From Candidatus Diapherotrites archaeon (GTDB lineage: Archaea > Iainarchaeota > Iainarchaeia > Iainarchaeales > 1-14-0-10-31-34): a stretch of 64,000 nt of DNA. The notes below the pieces were generated by a model. The model was not told the origin of the DNA. It saw only the letters and a list, made by a program, of their open reading frames with translations, and searched no databases. The DNA lies in assembly GCA_040755695.1 (NCBI GenBank), contig JBFMAK010000002.1, positions 1-64,000 of the forward strand, in the 5' to 3' direction. Below, in pieces: positions 48,964 through 61,839 of the stretch. Every line of letters begins with the position of its first letter. Within the stretch, counting starts at the first letter, position 1. The position numbers and the translations under genes were made by a program.

Positions 48964-50775
48964 ATGGCTGTAACAAGGGCGTACATTAACGGAAGGCTCA
49001 TAGGATTCCACAAGGACGGGGCAGAGCTCACAAAGCAGTTGATTACCCTGAGAAGGAAAGGAAAAATCAACCCTCAAGTGAATATTGCTCATCATATTGA
49101 TACTGCTGAAGTTTACATTAACACTGATGCAGGAAGGGTGCAGAGGCCATTGCTTATAGTTGAAGAAGGTAAACTGAAATTAAAGGAAGATCACTTGAAG
49201 GCAGTGAGAGAAGGAAAAATGCACTGGCATGACTTAGTGAAGGAAGGGGTAATAGAATACTTGGATGCAGAAGAGGAAGAGAACGCCTTAATTGCAACAA
49301 AAGAAGAAGAAATAACAAAAGAGCATACTCACATGGAGATAGACCCTGCCGGCGTGCTGAGCATAGTAACTTCAATGATCCCTTACCTTGAACACAACAT
49401 GGCTGGAAAGGCATTGCACGGAGCAAAAATGTTCAAGCAGGCTTTAGGCATAAATGCAATAAATTATAATTTGAGGACTGACACTGAAGGCCATTTATTG
49501 TATTACCCGCAGAGAGCCTTGGTTGAAACAAAGACAATGAATTTAATTGACATAAAGGAAAGGCCCCAGGAACAGAATTTTGTTGTGGCAATAATGCCTT
49601 TCTATGGATTCAATATACTTGATGCTATTGTGCTGAACAAAGGTGCAGCGGACAGGGGCCTTGGAAGGAGTTCTTATTTCAGGATGTATGAAAGCAGCGA
49701 GAACAGGTATCCAGGAGGCCAGATAGACAAATTCGAGATTCCAACAGAAGAAACTGTAGGATTTTTAGGAGAAGAGTATTACAAGAAGCTGGGTTCTGAT
49801 GGATTGATTGAAGTAGAGGAATTTGCTTTAGAGAAGGACATAATTATTGGAAAGACAAGCCCGCCAAGGTTTCTGGAGGAAGTAAGCGAGTTCGGTGTAG
49901 TGCAGGAAAAAAGAAGAGAGGCTTCAATGAGCGTAAGGAAAGGAAAGCCAGGGTTTGTTGATAAATTAATAATTTCAGAGGACGGAGATGGTAATAGGCT
50001 TGCTAAAGTGAAGATAAGGAGCGAGATGATTCCTGAAATAGGAGACAAGTTTTCTTCAAAGCACGGCCAGAAAGGAGTAATAGGGGCAATTATTCCAGAA
50101 GAAGACATGCCTTTCACTGCATCAGGAATAAAGCCTGATTTAATTCTTAACCCTCACTCAATTCCAAGCAGAATGACTATTGGCCATTTAATTGAAATGC
50201 TTGCAGGAAAAGCTGCTTCAATTACAGGAACATTCATTGACGGAACCCCATTCAGTTCAGTTACAATGGGGGAACTCCAGAAGATGCTGAAGGAAGGAAA
50301 ATTCAGGGGTGATGGAAAGGAAACATTATTTGACGGAATTACAGGAGAAAGAATTGAAAGCGAAATCTTTATGGGAATAGTTTCTTACAGAAGGCTGTTC
50401 CACATGGTTGCACACAAGATGCAGGCAAGAAGCCGAGGCCCAGTGCAAATTCTTACAAGGCAGCCGACAGAAGGAAAAGAGAAAGAGGGGGGATTAAGGT
50501 TCGGTGAAATGGAAGGGGAAACCTTGGTTGGCCACGGAGCAGCAATGCTTTTGCAGGAGAAATTCATTGAAGACTCAGATAAGGTAATTGAATTAGTGTG
50601 CGAGAAATGCGGTATAATTGCAATAAATGATCAGATAAGGAACAGGAGATACTGTGCTTTATGCGGGGGTTCAGCCGTATATCCAGTTGAAATGAGCTAT
50701 GGCTTCAAGTTATTGTTAGACGAATTAAAGGCATTAGGAATAATGCCTCAATTAATAATCAAGGACAGGGTGTAA
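48964..50775 (+). CDS. rpoB1: RNA polymerase subunit B'
   Basis: The 603-residue protein is the C-terminal half of the second-largest subunit, including the hybrid-binding domain (KVKIRSEMIPEIGDKFSSKHGQKG), the catalytic-site wall region, and a zinc site CEKCG...CALCGG in the clamp part near the end. It completes the polymerase core with B''. A GGGGAC lies before the ATG. Confidence 0.97.
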   Translation: MAVTRAYINGRLIGFHKDGAELTKQLITLRRKGKINPQVNIAHHIDTAEVYINTDAGRVQRPLLIVEEGKLKLKEDHLKAVREGKMHWHDLVKEGVIEYLDAEEEENALIATKEEEITKEHTHMEIDPAGVLSIVTSMIPYLEHNMAGKALHGAKMFKQALGINAINYNLRTDTEGHLLYYPQRALVETKTMNLIDIKERPQEQNFVVAIMPFYGFNILDAIVLNKGAADRGLGRSSYFRMYESSENRYPGGQIDKFEIPTEETVGFLGEEYYKKLGSDGLIEVEEFALEKDIIIGKTSPPRFLEEVSEFGVVQEKRREASMSVRKGKPGFVDKLIISEDGDGNRLAKVKIRSEMIPEIGDKFSSKHGQKGVIGAIIPEEDMPFTASGIKPDLILNPHSIPSRMTIGHLIEMLAGKAASITGTFIDGTPFSSVTMGELQKMLKEGKFRGDGKETLFDGITGERIESEIFMGIVSYRRLFHMVAHKMQARSRGPVQILTRQPTEGKEKEGGLRFGEMEGETLVGHGAAMLLQEKFIEDSDKVIELVCEKCGIIAINDQIRNRRYCALCGGSAVYPVEMSYGFKLLLDELKALGIMPQLIIKDRV

Positions 50776-50810
50776 GAGAAAAAAATTAAAAAAAAAGAAA
50801 GTGAAATAAA

Positions 50811-53423
<2,613 letters not shown>

Positions 53424-53438
53424 CCAGAGGCAAAAAAA

Positions 53439-54644
53439 ATGGCAAAAGGAAAACAAAAAAGAAAAAAAATGAAAAAGAAAAAGATAGAGAAGCCCATAGC
53501 CCAAATAATGAAGGAAGAAGAAAATATTTCAAAGCACGAATTCCTGCCTTACGGCATAATGAAAGAAATAGACGAAAAAACAGTAAAGTATGGCTTGAGC
53601 ACAGAAGAAAAAGCAAGGCTTGTGGCAAACATTGAAAAAAAATACTTGAGTTCACTGGTTGAGCCGGGGGAGGCAGTAGGAATAGTTGCAGCCCAGTCAA
53701 TGGGAGAACCAGGAACACAATTGACATTAAGAACAAAACACTACGCTGGGGCAGCAGAGGTTTCAGTTGGTTCGGGGATACAGAGGGTGGAAGAAATAGT
53801 GGACGCTAGAAGCAAAGCCAAGTATCCTTCAATGACAATATACTTGACAGAGGAATTAAAGCATAACAGGGAGAAGGCAGACATCTTTGCGAAATCCCTT
53901 ATTGATGTGAGAATAGGTGATGTAGTAAAGTTCGAGGAAGATTTTGATGGAAGAATGCTTAAAGTGCATTTCCTTGAAGAAGAAATAAAGGAAAGGAACA
54001 TTGACAAGGAAGAATTAACAAAAAAGATTGAAAGGTATTTGAAAAGCAAGGCAAAAGGAAAAGAGCATAATGAATTCGCTCTTGGGAGAGAGCCCTTAAT
54101 TAAAATAAGAAAGAATCTGAACAAGGTAATAAACATGAGGATACAAGGCGTGAGAGGAATAGAGAAAACAATTGTGTTCGAAGAAAAAGGCGAATTCCTT
54201 ATTAGGACAAGAGGAACAAACCTCAAAACCTTAATGAGAATGAAGGAAGTGGATGAAACAAGGACAATAACAAATGACATAAAAGAGATAAGCAGGGTCC
54301 TTGGAATTGAAGCAGGGAGAATTTCAATTGTAAACGAATTATTCAAGACATTCAAAGAAAACGGAATAATGGTGGACATAAGGCACCTCATACTGTTGGC
54401 AGACTTGATGTGCTTTGAAGGCGACATAAAAGGGATTGTAAGGACAGGGATTACAAGACAGAAGAGTTCTCCATTGGCGAGGGCTGCATTCGAGGAAACA
54501 ATAAAACACCTGCTTGACGCTGCATTCAAAGGGGAAACAGAAGAACTGCAGGGGGTAGTGGAAAACATAATTGTAGGCCAGCCAATAAAGGTGGGCACAG
54601 GGACTGTTGAGCTGTTGATGGGCCAAGGAAAAAACAAAAATTAA
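53439..54644 (+). CDS. rpoA2: RNA polymerase subunit A''
   Basis: The 401-residue C-terminal part of the largest subunit includes [20 protein letters not shown] (about 83-102) and the late [19 protein letters not shown] and [17 protein letters not shown] segments of the jaw and clamp. The first 25 residues are an unusual lysine-rich leader ([17 protein letters not shown]). The ATG is 15 bp after rpoA'. Confidence 0.97.
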   Translation: MAKGKQKRKKMKKKKIEKPIAQIMKEEENISKHEFLPYGIMKEIDEKTVKYGLSTEEKARLVANIEKKYLSSLVEPGEAVGIVAAQSMGEPGTQLTLRTKHYAGAAEVSVGSGIQRVEEIVDARSKAKYPSMTIYLTEELKHNREKADIFAKSLIDVRIGDVVKFEEDFDGRMLKVHFLEEEIKERNIDKEELTKKIERYLKSKAKGKEHNEFALGREPLIKIRKNLNKVINMRIQGVRGIEKTIVFEEKGEFLIRTRGTNLKTLMRMKEVDETRTITNDIKEISRVLGIEAGRISIVNELFKTFKENGIMVDIRHLILLADLMCFEGDIKGIVRTGITRQKSSPLARAAFEETIKHLLDAAFKGETEELQGVVENIIVGQPIKVGTGTVELLMGQGKNKN

Positions 54645-54656
54645 TTGTGATGAAAT

Positions 54657-54998
54657 ATGGTTGAAATAGATGTAAACAAGGAAATAAGAAGGGCTGTGGA
54701 CACGGGAAAAGTAATTTTTGGCTCAAGGCAGTCAAATAAAAATATTTTAAAAGGAAATGGGGAACTAATTATATTAAGCCAAAACATAAGCAGGTTGCTT
54801 AAAGAAAAATTAACTGGCTTGGCCAAAATATCCGAAATTCCTTTTTATGAATTCAAGGGAACATCACTCGAGCTGGGCGCAGTCTGCGGAAAACCGTACC
54901 CTGTATCAGTGATGACAATAACAAATGCAGGAAAATCAAAAATTCTTTCAGTAACAGGAAAGACAAAAGCAAAAAAGAAAGACAGCGAAAAAGAATGA
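54657..54998 (+). CDS. rpl30e: Ribosomal protein L30e
   Basis: The 113-residue protein matches L30e: VNKEIRRAVDTGKVIFGSRQ at the start, ELIILSQNIS, a fold like other kink-turn binders, and GAVCGKPYPVSVMTITNAG. It sits in the conserved place between rpoA'' and nusA and ends in a lysine-rich tail somewhat longer than usual. Confidence 0.93.
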   Translation: MVEIDVNKEIRRAVDTGKVIFGSRQSNKNILKGNGELIILSQNISRLLKEKLTGLAKISEIPFYEFKGTSLELGAVCGKPYPVSVMTITNAGKSKILSVTGKTKAKKKDSEKE

Positions 54999-55020
54999 CA
55001 GGAAAAGCAAGGGAAAAAAA

Positions 55021-55434
55021 ATGAAAATATCAAACCAAGAAATTCTGCTTATGAACGCACTGCAGGCATTTTCAGGAGTCACAGCAAAAGACTGCATAGT
55101 GCACGGCAATTCAATTACATTCCTTGTGAAAGACATTGAATTAGGAACAGTGATCGGGAGGAAAGGGGAAACAATAAACAAATTAAGAGAAAAATTAAAG
55201 AAAAACATTGAGGTTTACGGCTACACAAAAGACCCAAGGAACTTCGTGCAGAACTCGCTTAACAAAATCAAAATAAATTCAGCTGAAGTAAAGCAATTAG
55301 ACGGAAAAAAAATAATACAGATAAACCTTGACTCAGAAAACAAGAGAAAAATATTCTCAGAAACAAACAAACTCAAAAAAATAAAGGAATTAATGGAGAG
55401 AAATTACGGCATAAGCGAAATAAAAATCAAGTAA
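55021..55434 (+). CDS. nusA: NusA-like KH protein
   Basis: The 137-residue protein has tandem KH-type domains without the S1 and N-terminal domains of bacterial NusA: VKDIELGTVIGRKGETINKLREKL (about 37-60) with the GxxG loop, and KKIIQINLDSEN later. Archaeal NusA proteins bind RNA during transcription elongation or termination. The ATG overlaps no neighbour; spacing is 22 bp from L30e. Confidence 0.93.
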   Translation: MKISNQEILLMNALQAFSGVTAKDCIVHGNSITFLVKDIELGTVIGRKGETINKLREKLKKNIEVYGYTKDPRNFVQNSLNKIKINSAEVKQLDGKKIIQINLDSENKRKIFSETNKLKKIKELMERNYGISEIKIK

Positions 55435-55446
55435 AAGTGAAGAAAA

Positions 55447-55878
55447 ATGGCTACAGGAGAATTCGCAGCAAAACAGCTGGAAAAAAAAAGAAAGAAATGG
55501 AGAAAGAAAAAAAGAAAGGAAAAGGAAAGATTGCTCGAAAAAATGAGAGGAGACAAAAGCATAATGGAGGGTTCACCACAGGCCAGAGGAATAGTACTGG
55601 AAAAAAGGGGGGTAGAAGCAAGACAGCCAAACTCAGGAATTAGGAAATGCGTTAGAGTCCAGCTTATTAAAAACGGGAAACAGGTTACAGCCCTCGCGCC
55701 ATATGACGGGGCAATAAAATACATTGACGAGCACGATGAAGTAATAATTGAAGGCCTGGGCGGAAGAAAGCACGGAGCAAAAGGAGACTTATGGGGAGTG
55801 AAATTCAAGGTAATAAAGGTAAACAACCAGTCCCTCGAAATGCTCAGGACAGGAAGGAAGGAAAAAGTAAAGAGATAA
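55447..55878 (+). CDS. rps12: Ribosomal protein S12
   Basis: The 143-residue protein carries the conserved decoding-site sequence [29 protein letters not shown] and [17 protein letters not shown]. The N-terminus is highly basic. It is followed within 2 bp by rps7, as in the ancestral str operon. Confidence 0.97.
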   Translation: MATGEFAAKQLEKKRKKWRKKKRKEKERLLEKMRGDKSIMEGSPQARGIVLEKRGVEARQPNSGIRKCVRVQLIKNGKQVTALAPYDGAIKYIDEHDEVIIEGLGGRKHGAKGDLWGVKFKVIKVNNQSLEMLRTGRKEKVKR

Positions 55879-55880
55879 AG

Positions 55881-56498
55881 ATGTTTATGACAGAAAAAGT
55901 TTTGTTTTTCGGTAAATGGGGGAGTGAAGACGTAAAAATAAGGGACATAAGCCTGCAGAAATACTTGGATTTAAAGCCAAAGCATGTGCCCCACACTTTC
56001 GGGAGAAGCACAAGGAAAAGGTTCTCAAAAGGAAAAATGAATCTGGTTGAAAGGCTCGTGAACAAGGTAATGCGCTCAGGCCAAGGAAAAAGGAAACTGA
56101 GCGGGAAATACATTAGGGGGAGGGGGGTATGCGGCAAAAAAATCCTTGCACTCAAAATAGTTGAAGAAGCATTTGACATAGTGGAACAAGAAACAAAAGA
56201 AAACCCTATTCAAGTACTTATAAGAGCAATAGAAAATGCAGCCCCAAGGGAAGACATTACAAGAATACAGAAAGGGGGGGTTGCCTACACCCTCTCAGTG
56301 GATGTATCCCCTTTAAAAAGAATTGATGAAAGCCTGAAAAACATTGCACTGGCAGCATTTGCTTTATCCTTCAGCAAAAAGATAAGCGCACGGGAAGCCC
56401 TCGCAAAAGAACTAATTCTCACAGCAAAAAACGATCCTGCGAGCTATTCACTGAAAAGAAAAGACGAAATAGAGAGAATTGCAGTTAGTTCAAGGTGA
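55881..56498 (+). CDS. rps7: Ribosomal protein S7
   Basis: From MFMTEKVLFFGKWG the protein has 205 residues and includes the S7 core KMNLVERLVNKVMRSG, GKKILALKIVEEAFDIVEQ, NPIQVLIRAIENAAPREDITRI and the SSR tail. It initiates 30S head assembly. A longer frame into rps12 is rejected. Confidence 0.95.
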   Translation: MFMTEKVLFFGKWGSEDVKIRDISLQKYLDLKPKHVPHTFGRSTRKRFSKGKMNLVERLVNKVMRSGQGKRKLSGKYIRGRGVCGKKILALKIVEEAFDIVEQETKENPIQVLIRAIENAAPREDITRIQKGGVAYTLSVDVSPLKRIDESLKNIALAAFALSFSKKISAREALAKELILTAKNDPASYSLKRKDEIERIAVSSR

Positions 56499-56503
56499 AA
56501 GGA

Positions 56504-58696
56504 ATGACAAAAAGAGAGGAAGTAGCAAAGAAAGCAGAGCACTACATGAAGAACCGAGAGAACATAAGAAACATTGGGGTAGTTGCCCACATAGATCACG
56601 GCAAGACAACAATGACGGACAACCTTATTGCTGCTTCAGGAATGATAAGCCAGGAATTAGCAGGAAAACAATTGTTCATGGACTTCTATGAATTAGAGCA
56701 GGCAAGAGGAATAACAATAAATGCAGCTAACGTTTCAATTGTGCACGAATACAAAGAAAAAGAATTCTTGATCAACATAATTGACACCCCGGGTCACATT
56801 GACTTTGGGGGAGAAGTAATAAGGGCAATGAGGGCAGTGGACGGGGTGATCCTGGTTGTGGACTCAGTTGAAGGCGTAATGCCCCAGACAGAAACAGTAA
56901 TAAGGCAGGCCCTCAAAGAAAACGTAAAGCCTGTCCTTTTCATAAACAAGGTTGACAGGCTGGTGAACGAATTACAGCTCACTGCAGAACAAATGCAGGA
57001 AAGATTCGTGAAAACAATAATTCAAGTCAACAAATTAATTGAAAAGAATGTCCCTGAAAAATTCAAGGAGGAATGGAAAGTAAAAGTGGACAATGGCTCA
57101 GTTGTATTCGGCTCAGCATACTATAATTGGGCTGTGTCTATCCCGCACATGAAGACAACAGGCGTTTCCTTCAAAGACGTATATGATTACTGCAAGAACC
57201 AGGATCAGAAAAGCCTTGCAAAAAAGTCTCCTTTATTCGAAGCAATACTTGAAATGGTTATAAACCATCTGCCAAACCCTCTTACAGCGCAGAAATACAG
57301 GATTCCAAAAATCTGGGGAGGAGAAATAGAAAGCGAAGAAGCAAAGGCAATGCTTTCCTGTGACCCTGAAGGGCCTCTTGCAATGATGATTACAGATGTA
57401 ACAGTAGACCCTCACGCTGGAGACGTTGCAACAGGAAGGATTTATTCAGGAAAAATAAGAAGGGGTGTAACAGTAAGGCTTATTGGGTCACAAAAGGAAG
57501 TGCCAATACAACAAGTCTGCCTGTACATGGGCCCTGAAAGAGTGCCTGTAGCAGAAGTGCCTGCAGGAAATATTGCGGCAATAGTTGGATTAAAGGAAGT
57601 TTATGCAGGAGAAACAATTTCAACAAAAGAAATAAAGGAATTCGAGTCATTCATGAGCACTGCAGAACCAGTAATGACTGTTTCAGTCGAAGCAAAGCAG
57701 ACAAAGGATCTTCCAAAATTAATTGAAGTAATAAAACAGATCACAAAAGAAGACCCTAATGTTAGGGCAACAATAAACCAGGAGACCGGAGAGCATTTAT
57801 TGAGTGGGATGGGCGAACTTCACCTGGAAGTAACACAGTACAGGATTGAAGTAGACCATAAGCTTCCAATTACTGTAGGAAACCCTATTGTAGTATACCA
57901 TGAGGCAATAACAAAAGACTCTCCTACACTAGAAACAAAAACCCCAAACAAGCACAACAAATTCAAGCTGAGGGTAGAGCCAATCCCAGAAGAAGTGCTA
58001 ACAAATTTAATTGAATCAAAAATTGAAGGAAAAATAAGAGATAAAGACAAGGACATAGTGCCTAAACTGGTGAACATTGGCTTTGACAGGGAGGAAGCCA
58101 AAAGAATTTGGGCAGTGCACAACCATAGTATTCTAATTAATGCCACAAGAGGCATAGAGGCATTATTCGAAATAAAAGAATTGGTAATACAGGGCTTTAA
58201 TGACGCAATAGACGAAGGGCCTTTAGCAAAAGAAAAAGTGCAGGGAATAAAAGTAATAATGGAGGATGCTTCTCTTCACGAGGACGCAATCCACAGGGGC
58301 CCAGCGCAAGTGCTGCCTGCAATCACAAGAGGAATTTACGCGTGCATCCTCTCAGCTGATGCTTTACTGCTTGAGCCAAAACAGATTCTCTCAATTTTAG
58401 TCCCCCAAGACTACATAGGGGCAGTGTCAAAAGAATTGGGCTCAAGAAGAATTCAAATAACAGAAATGAGGCAGGAAGGAGACCAGACAATAATTGTAGG
58501 AAAAGCCCCAGTAAAAGAATTAATTGGATTCAGTGCTGCAATAAGGGGCGCAACGCAGGGCAGGGCAGTATGGACAGCAGAATACGCAGGATACGAGAGG
58601 CTGCCAAGAGAACTGCAGAGGACAACAACCTCAGAGATAAGGAAAAGAAAAGGCCTTGAGCCAGAACCAAAAAGCGCCCAATACTTTTTGGAATAA
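56504..58696 (+). CDS. fusA: Elongation factor 2
   Basis: From MTKREEVAKKAEHYM the protein has 730 residues. G1 is AHIDHGKTT, G3 is DTPGH, G4 is NKVD, and the diphthamide loop in domain IV reads LHEDAIHRGPAQVLP with the modifiable histidine. It moves tRNAs through the ribosome and uses GTP. It starts 5 bp after the S7 stop; the earlier GTG overlapping that stop is the weaker candidate. Confidence 0.97.
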   Translation: MTKREEVAKKAEHYMKNRENIRNIGVVAHIDHGKTTMTDNLIAASGMISQELAGKQLFMDFYELEQARGITINAANVSIVHEYKEKEFLINIIDTPGHIDFGGEVIRAMRAVDGVILVVDSVEGVMPQTETVIRQALKENVKPVLFINKVDRLVNELQLTAEQMQERFVKTIIQVNKLIEKNVPEKFKEEWKVKVDNGSVVFGSAYYNWAVSIPHMKTTGVSFKDVYDYCKNQDQKSLAKKSPLFEAILEMVINHLPNPLTAQKYRIPKIWGGEIESEEAKAMLSCDPEGPLAMMITDVTVDPHAGDVATGRIYSGKIRRGVTVRLIGSQKEVPIQQVCLYMGPERVPVAEVPAGNIAAIVGLKEVYAGETISTKEIKEFESFMSTAEPVMTVSVEAKQTKDLPKLIEVIKQITKEDPNVRATINQETGEHLLSGMGELHLEVTQYRIEVDHKLPITVGNPIVVYHEAITKDSPTLETKTPNKHNKFKLRVEPIPEEVLTNLIESKIEGKIRDKDKDIVPKLVNIGFDREEAKRIWAVHNHSILINATRGIEALFEIKELVIQGFNDAIDEGPLAKEKVQGIKVIMEDASLHEDAIHRGPAQVLPAITRGIYACILSADALLLEPKQILSILVPQDYIGAVSKELGSRRIQITEMRQEGDQTIIVGKAPVKELIGFSAAIRGATQGRAVWTAEYAGYERLPRELQRTTTSEIRKRKGLEPEPKSAQYFLE

Positions 58697-58789
58697 AGGC
58701 AAAATAAAAAGCATTTTTAATTGTTTTGGTTTAAAAGATATTGGTAGAATTATAATTATTCTAAATAGTTTTATTTGGAGGTATTAAAA

Positions 58790-60061
58790 ATGGCTGCAGT
58801 AAAGCCACACGTGAATTTGGTTTTCATTGGCCACGTTGATCACGGCAAATCAACCTTAGTTGGCAGACTGCTCTATGACACTGGGGCATTGAGCGAGCAA
58901 GACTACAGGAAATTAAAGCAGGAGGCAGAATCAAGGGGAAAAGGAACATTTGCCTTTGCTTACGTAATGGATAATTTAAAAGAGGAAAGGGAAAGAGGCC
59001 TTACAATTGATGTCTCATACAAGAAATTCCAAGGAAAAAAGAATGATTATACCATAATTGACGCGCCAGGCCACAAAGACTTCGTGAAGAACATGATTAC
59101 AGGCACAAGCCAGGCAGATGCAGCAGTACTCGTTGTAAGCGCAAAAGAAGGCATTCAGCCTCAAACAAAAGAGCACGCATTCCTTGCTCAAGTGATGGGA
59201 TTAAAGCAATTGATCGTGGCAGCAAACAAGATGGACGAAGTCAATTACGACGAAAAAATATTCAATAAATTAAAAGAAGACCTGACAAAGCTCCTTACAG
59301 GCGTAGGATTCAAGTTAGAGAACGTTAAATTCATTCCAGTCAGCGCCTGGCTCGGAGACAACGTAGCAAAAAAGTCAGACAAGCTTTCATGGTATAAAGG
59401 ACCAACAATAGTTGAAGCATTGGACGAATTGATTGCCCCAGAGCCTCCGACAGGAAAACCTTTAAGACTGCCAATACAGGACGTATACAACATTAAAGGT
59501 GTAGGAACAGTCCCAGTTGGAAGAATTGAGACAGGAATACTAAAACCAGGGGAAACAATAATAATTGAGCCTGTTGGAAAACAAGGAGAAGTAAAATCAA
59601 TTGAAATGCACCACGAGCAATTGCCCCAAGCAGTCCCAGGAGACAACATTGGATTCAATGTGAGAGGCATAGCAAAGACAGATGTAGCAAGAGGGGATGT
59701 TGCAGGGCACACCAAAGACCCTCCAACTGTAGTAAAAGACTTCATAGCGCAAATTGTTGTATTGAATCATCCTACAGCAATCCCTGTAAACTACACTCCA
59801 GTATTCCACTTGCATACAGCGCAAATGTCAATGCAGATAACAGAACTGCAAAAGAAATTAGACCCAAAGACAGGCGCAGTAAAAGAAGAGAACCCTAAAT
59901 TCCTTAAGACAGGGGACGCAGCAATAGTGAAGATAGTTCCAACAAAGCCTGTTTCAGCAGAAGAATACAAGAAGTTCCCTCAATTAGGAAGGTTCGCAAT
60001 CAGGGACATGGGACAAACTGTAGCGGCAGGAATGATAGTAAGCATTACGCCAAGGAAGTAA
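58790..60061 (+). CDS. tuf: Elongation factor 1-alpha
   Basis: From [20 protein letters not shown] the protein has 423 residues with G1 [10 protein letters not shown]2 in [12 protein letters not shown]3 DAPGH and G4 NKMD. It delivers aminoacyl-tRNA to the ribosome. GGAGGT precedes the ATG by 7 bases. The 93-bp gap after fusA is AT-rich (TTTAAAAG near 58731) and may hold its own promoter. A Doc-type toxin at 10861 would be expected to target this protein (family knowledge). Confidence 0.97.
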   Translation: MAAVKPHVNLVFIGHVDHGKSTLVGRLLYDTGALSEQDYRKLKQEAESRGKGTFAFAYVMDNLKEERERGLTIDVSYKKFQGKKNDYTIIDAPGHKDFVKNMITGTSQADAAVLVVSAKEGIQPQTKEHAFLAQVMGLKQLIVAANKMDEVNYDEKIFNKLKEDLTKLLTGVGFKLENVKFIPVSAWLGDNVAKKSDKLSWYKGPTIVEALDELIAPEPPTGKPLRLPIQDVYNIKGVGTVPVGRIETGILKPGETIIIEPVGKQGEVKSIEMHHEQLPQAVPGDNIGFNVRGIAKTDVARGDVAGHTKDPPTVVKDFIAQIVVLNHPTAIPVNYTPVFHLHTAQMSMQITELQKKLDPKTGAVKEENPKFLKTGDAAIVKIVPTKPVSAEEYKKFPQLGRFAIRDMGQTVAAGMIVSITPRK

Positions 60062-60073
60062 ATTAATCCCCTG

Positions 60074-60100
60074 ATTTTTTTATTTTTTTAAAATTTTTTT
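60074..60100 (+). terminator. T-rich terminator after EF-1alpha
   Basis: Runs of T (TTTTTTTATTTTTTT, then ATTTTTTT after AAAA) directly follow the tuf stop. Archaeal RNA polymerase ends transcription at such tracts. Confidence 0.55.
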
Positions 60101-60143
60101 ATTAAAAAAAAATTCTCTTTTGATTTTAAAAGAGGAGCACAGA

Positions 60144-60452
60144 ATGCAGAAAGCAAGAATCAAGCTGTCAAGCCCTGACTACAATACCTTGAATGACATC
60201 TGCGAGAAAATACTAGACATAGTCAAAAAGACAGGCGTAAAGCATTCTGGAGCAATCCCTCTGCCCACAAAAAAGCTTGTTGTGCCAACACGAAAAGGCA
60301 TGAGCGCAGGGGGCACAGAAAGCTACGAGAAATGGGAAATACGATTACACAAAAGAATGATAGACATAGAGGCAGACGAGAGAACATTAAGAAGGGTAAT
60401 GAGAGTAGAAATCCCAGAAAACGTCCACGTGGAAATCGAATTAAAAGAATAA
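60144..60452 (+). CDS. rps10: Ribosomal protein S10
   Basis: From MQKARIKLSSPDYNTL the protein has 102 residues with VKHSGAIPLPTKKLVVPTRKG and ESYEKWEIRLHKRMIDI, typical of archaeal S10. GAGGAG precedes the ATG. It closes the conserved gene run after EF-1alpha. Confidence 0.96.
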   Translation: MQKARIKLSSPDYNTLNDICEKILDIVKKTGVKHSGAIPLPTKKLVVPTRKGMSAGGTESYEKWEIRLHKRMIDIEADERTLRRVMRVEIPENVHVEIELKE

Positions 60453-60487
60453 ATTATTATAATAGGTAAAACTAATTCTTTATTGCA

Positions 60488-60721
60488 ATGCAAATTAAAA
60501 GAACAAGAAACCCTATTACAAGAGATCTTACCATAAACAGAATAATAGTTAACCCGCACATTCCAGGAGCGCGACAAATAAAAGAAAAATACGTTATGAG
60601 AAAAGGGGAATACGCTGAAATAGAATTGAATCAAAGATACAAATTTCCCGGTCTAGAAATGCCTATAGTTTCGCTAAGAAGTGCTGCTGCAAAGCTTGGG
60701 CTTTCAATTGGCTTTAAATAA
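60488..60721 (+). CDS. Small basic protein of unknown function
   Basis: The 77-residue protein (MQIKRTRNPITRDLTINRII start; later GEYAEIELNQRYKFPGLEMP) looks like a compact beta domain. It ends 6 bp before a dCTP-deaminase-like gene. The two probably form an operon and could be partners. Family not recognised. Confidence 0.6.
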   Translation: MQIKRTRNPITRDLTINRIIVNPHIPGARQIKEKYVMRKGEYAEIELNQRYKFPGLEMPIVSLRSAAAKLGLSIGFK

Positions 60722-60727
60722 AGCAAC

Positions 60728-61297
60728 ATGCCAGAAGTCATAAGAGAAAGTATTACCCCAGAAAAAGTTTCTTTGCTTCATTTGGGTGAAATTCCAATTA
60801 AATTGAAATCAGGCAGGCCATTACTAAGACTTTTTTTTCCGACAATGGTAGAACACATAAGAAAGAAAGAAATATTGGGGGAAATAAAAAGAGGAAGCAT
60901 AAAGCTCGGAAAAAATTTTATAATAAATGAAAACGGAATAATTGAAATAATGCCACCTAAAATCCAAAGGGTTTTTCCTTGGCCGGTAAAAAAAGTTTTA
61001 GGAAAAATGGATGTTTTAAAAGGCAGAAAAAGAAAATTTTTGGACATGGTTTCAAAAAGAATAAAAAGAAAGCCAATAAGCAAAGCCGGAAAAATATTGA
61101 TATTAGAAACAGAACCAATAAAATTGCCACAAAACATTGGAGGCTACATTCACTCAAGCACAAACGGAATTAGCTATCAGATTCCATCAATAATATTTGA
61201 TCCGGGCTTCAAAGGGCCTATGATACTGGAAATATTCTGCCTCCAAGAAGGAAAACCAATAGAACCAATCCAATTCAGCCTATTCAAAACAAAATGA
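60728..61297 (+). CDS. dCTP deaminase/dUTPase-fold protein
   Basis: The 189-residue protein has a C-terminal half reminiscent of dCTP deaminases and dUTPases: LPQNIGGYIHSSTNGISYQI and FDPGFKGPMILEIFCLQEG, then IQFSLF at the end. The usual catalytic arginine before SS is histidine here, and the N-terminal half is basic (KGRKRKFLDMVSKRIKRK). It may act on deoxynucleotides or be a non-catalytic relative. It follows the 77-residue gene. Confidence 0.65.
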   Translation: MPEVIRESITPEKVSLLHLGEIPIKLKSGRPLLRLFFPTMVEHIRKKEILGEIKRGSIKLGKNFIINENGIIEIMPPKIQRVFPWPVKKVLGKMDVLKGRKRKFLDMVSKRIKRKPISKAGKILILETEPIKLPQNIGGYIHSSTNGISYQIPSIIFDPGFKGPMILEIFCLQEGKPIEPIQFSLFKTK

Positions 61298-61360
61298 CAA
61301 GAAATAATACTAACTCTTCTTTTTACCCAAAAAATTTTTAGATACATTACCTCTAATTTT

Positions 61361-61789
61361 ATGATGAGCCCAAAATACTCTTACCTGGAGCATACTTCAG
61401 ACATACTGTTTGAGGCTTATGGGCAGACGCAGGAAGAATTGATTGCGAACAGCGCTGAAGCCTTATGCAATGCAATGTACTCATTGGAGAAGGTTGAACC
61501 CAGAGAGTCAATTGAATTAAAGGTAACAGCAAAAGACTTTGAGGAACTTCTCCATAAGTTTCTGGGAGAACTTCTTCTCACAATGGAAGTAAAATTGATG
61601 TTCTTCAAGAAGTTTTTGGTGAAGAAATTCAGCTTGGAGGAAGGCGTGCTTGAAGTTGAATTGAAAGGCGAGCCAATAAACCCAGAAAAGCACGAAATAA
61701 AAAGCGAAATAAAGGCTGTAACATGGCACGACTTCCAGGCCAGAAAAGAAGAAGGCAAATGGAAGGCGAGAGTGCTGTTAGACATATAA
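61361..61789 (+). CDS. Archease
   Basis: The 142-residue protein matches archease: YLEHTSDILFEAYGQTQEEL near the N-terminus, the metal-binding acidic positions, EELLHKFLGELL and a final WKARVLLDI. Archease activates the RNA ligase RtcB by supporting its guanylylation. rtcB lies 50 bp downstream on the same strand, confirming the pairing. Confidence 0.92.
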   Translation: MMSPKYSYLEHTSDILFEAYGQTQEELIANSAEALCNAMYSLEKVEPRESIELKVTAKDFEELLHKFLGELLLTMEVKLMFFKKFLVKKFSLEEGVLEVELKGEPINPEKHEIKSEIKAVTWHDFQARKEEGKWKARVLLDI

Positions 61790-61839
61790 AGAAAAAATCT
61801 TTGTTCTATAATTGTATTAAATTGTATTAAGTGATTTGA

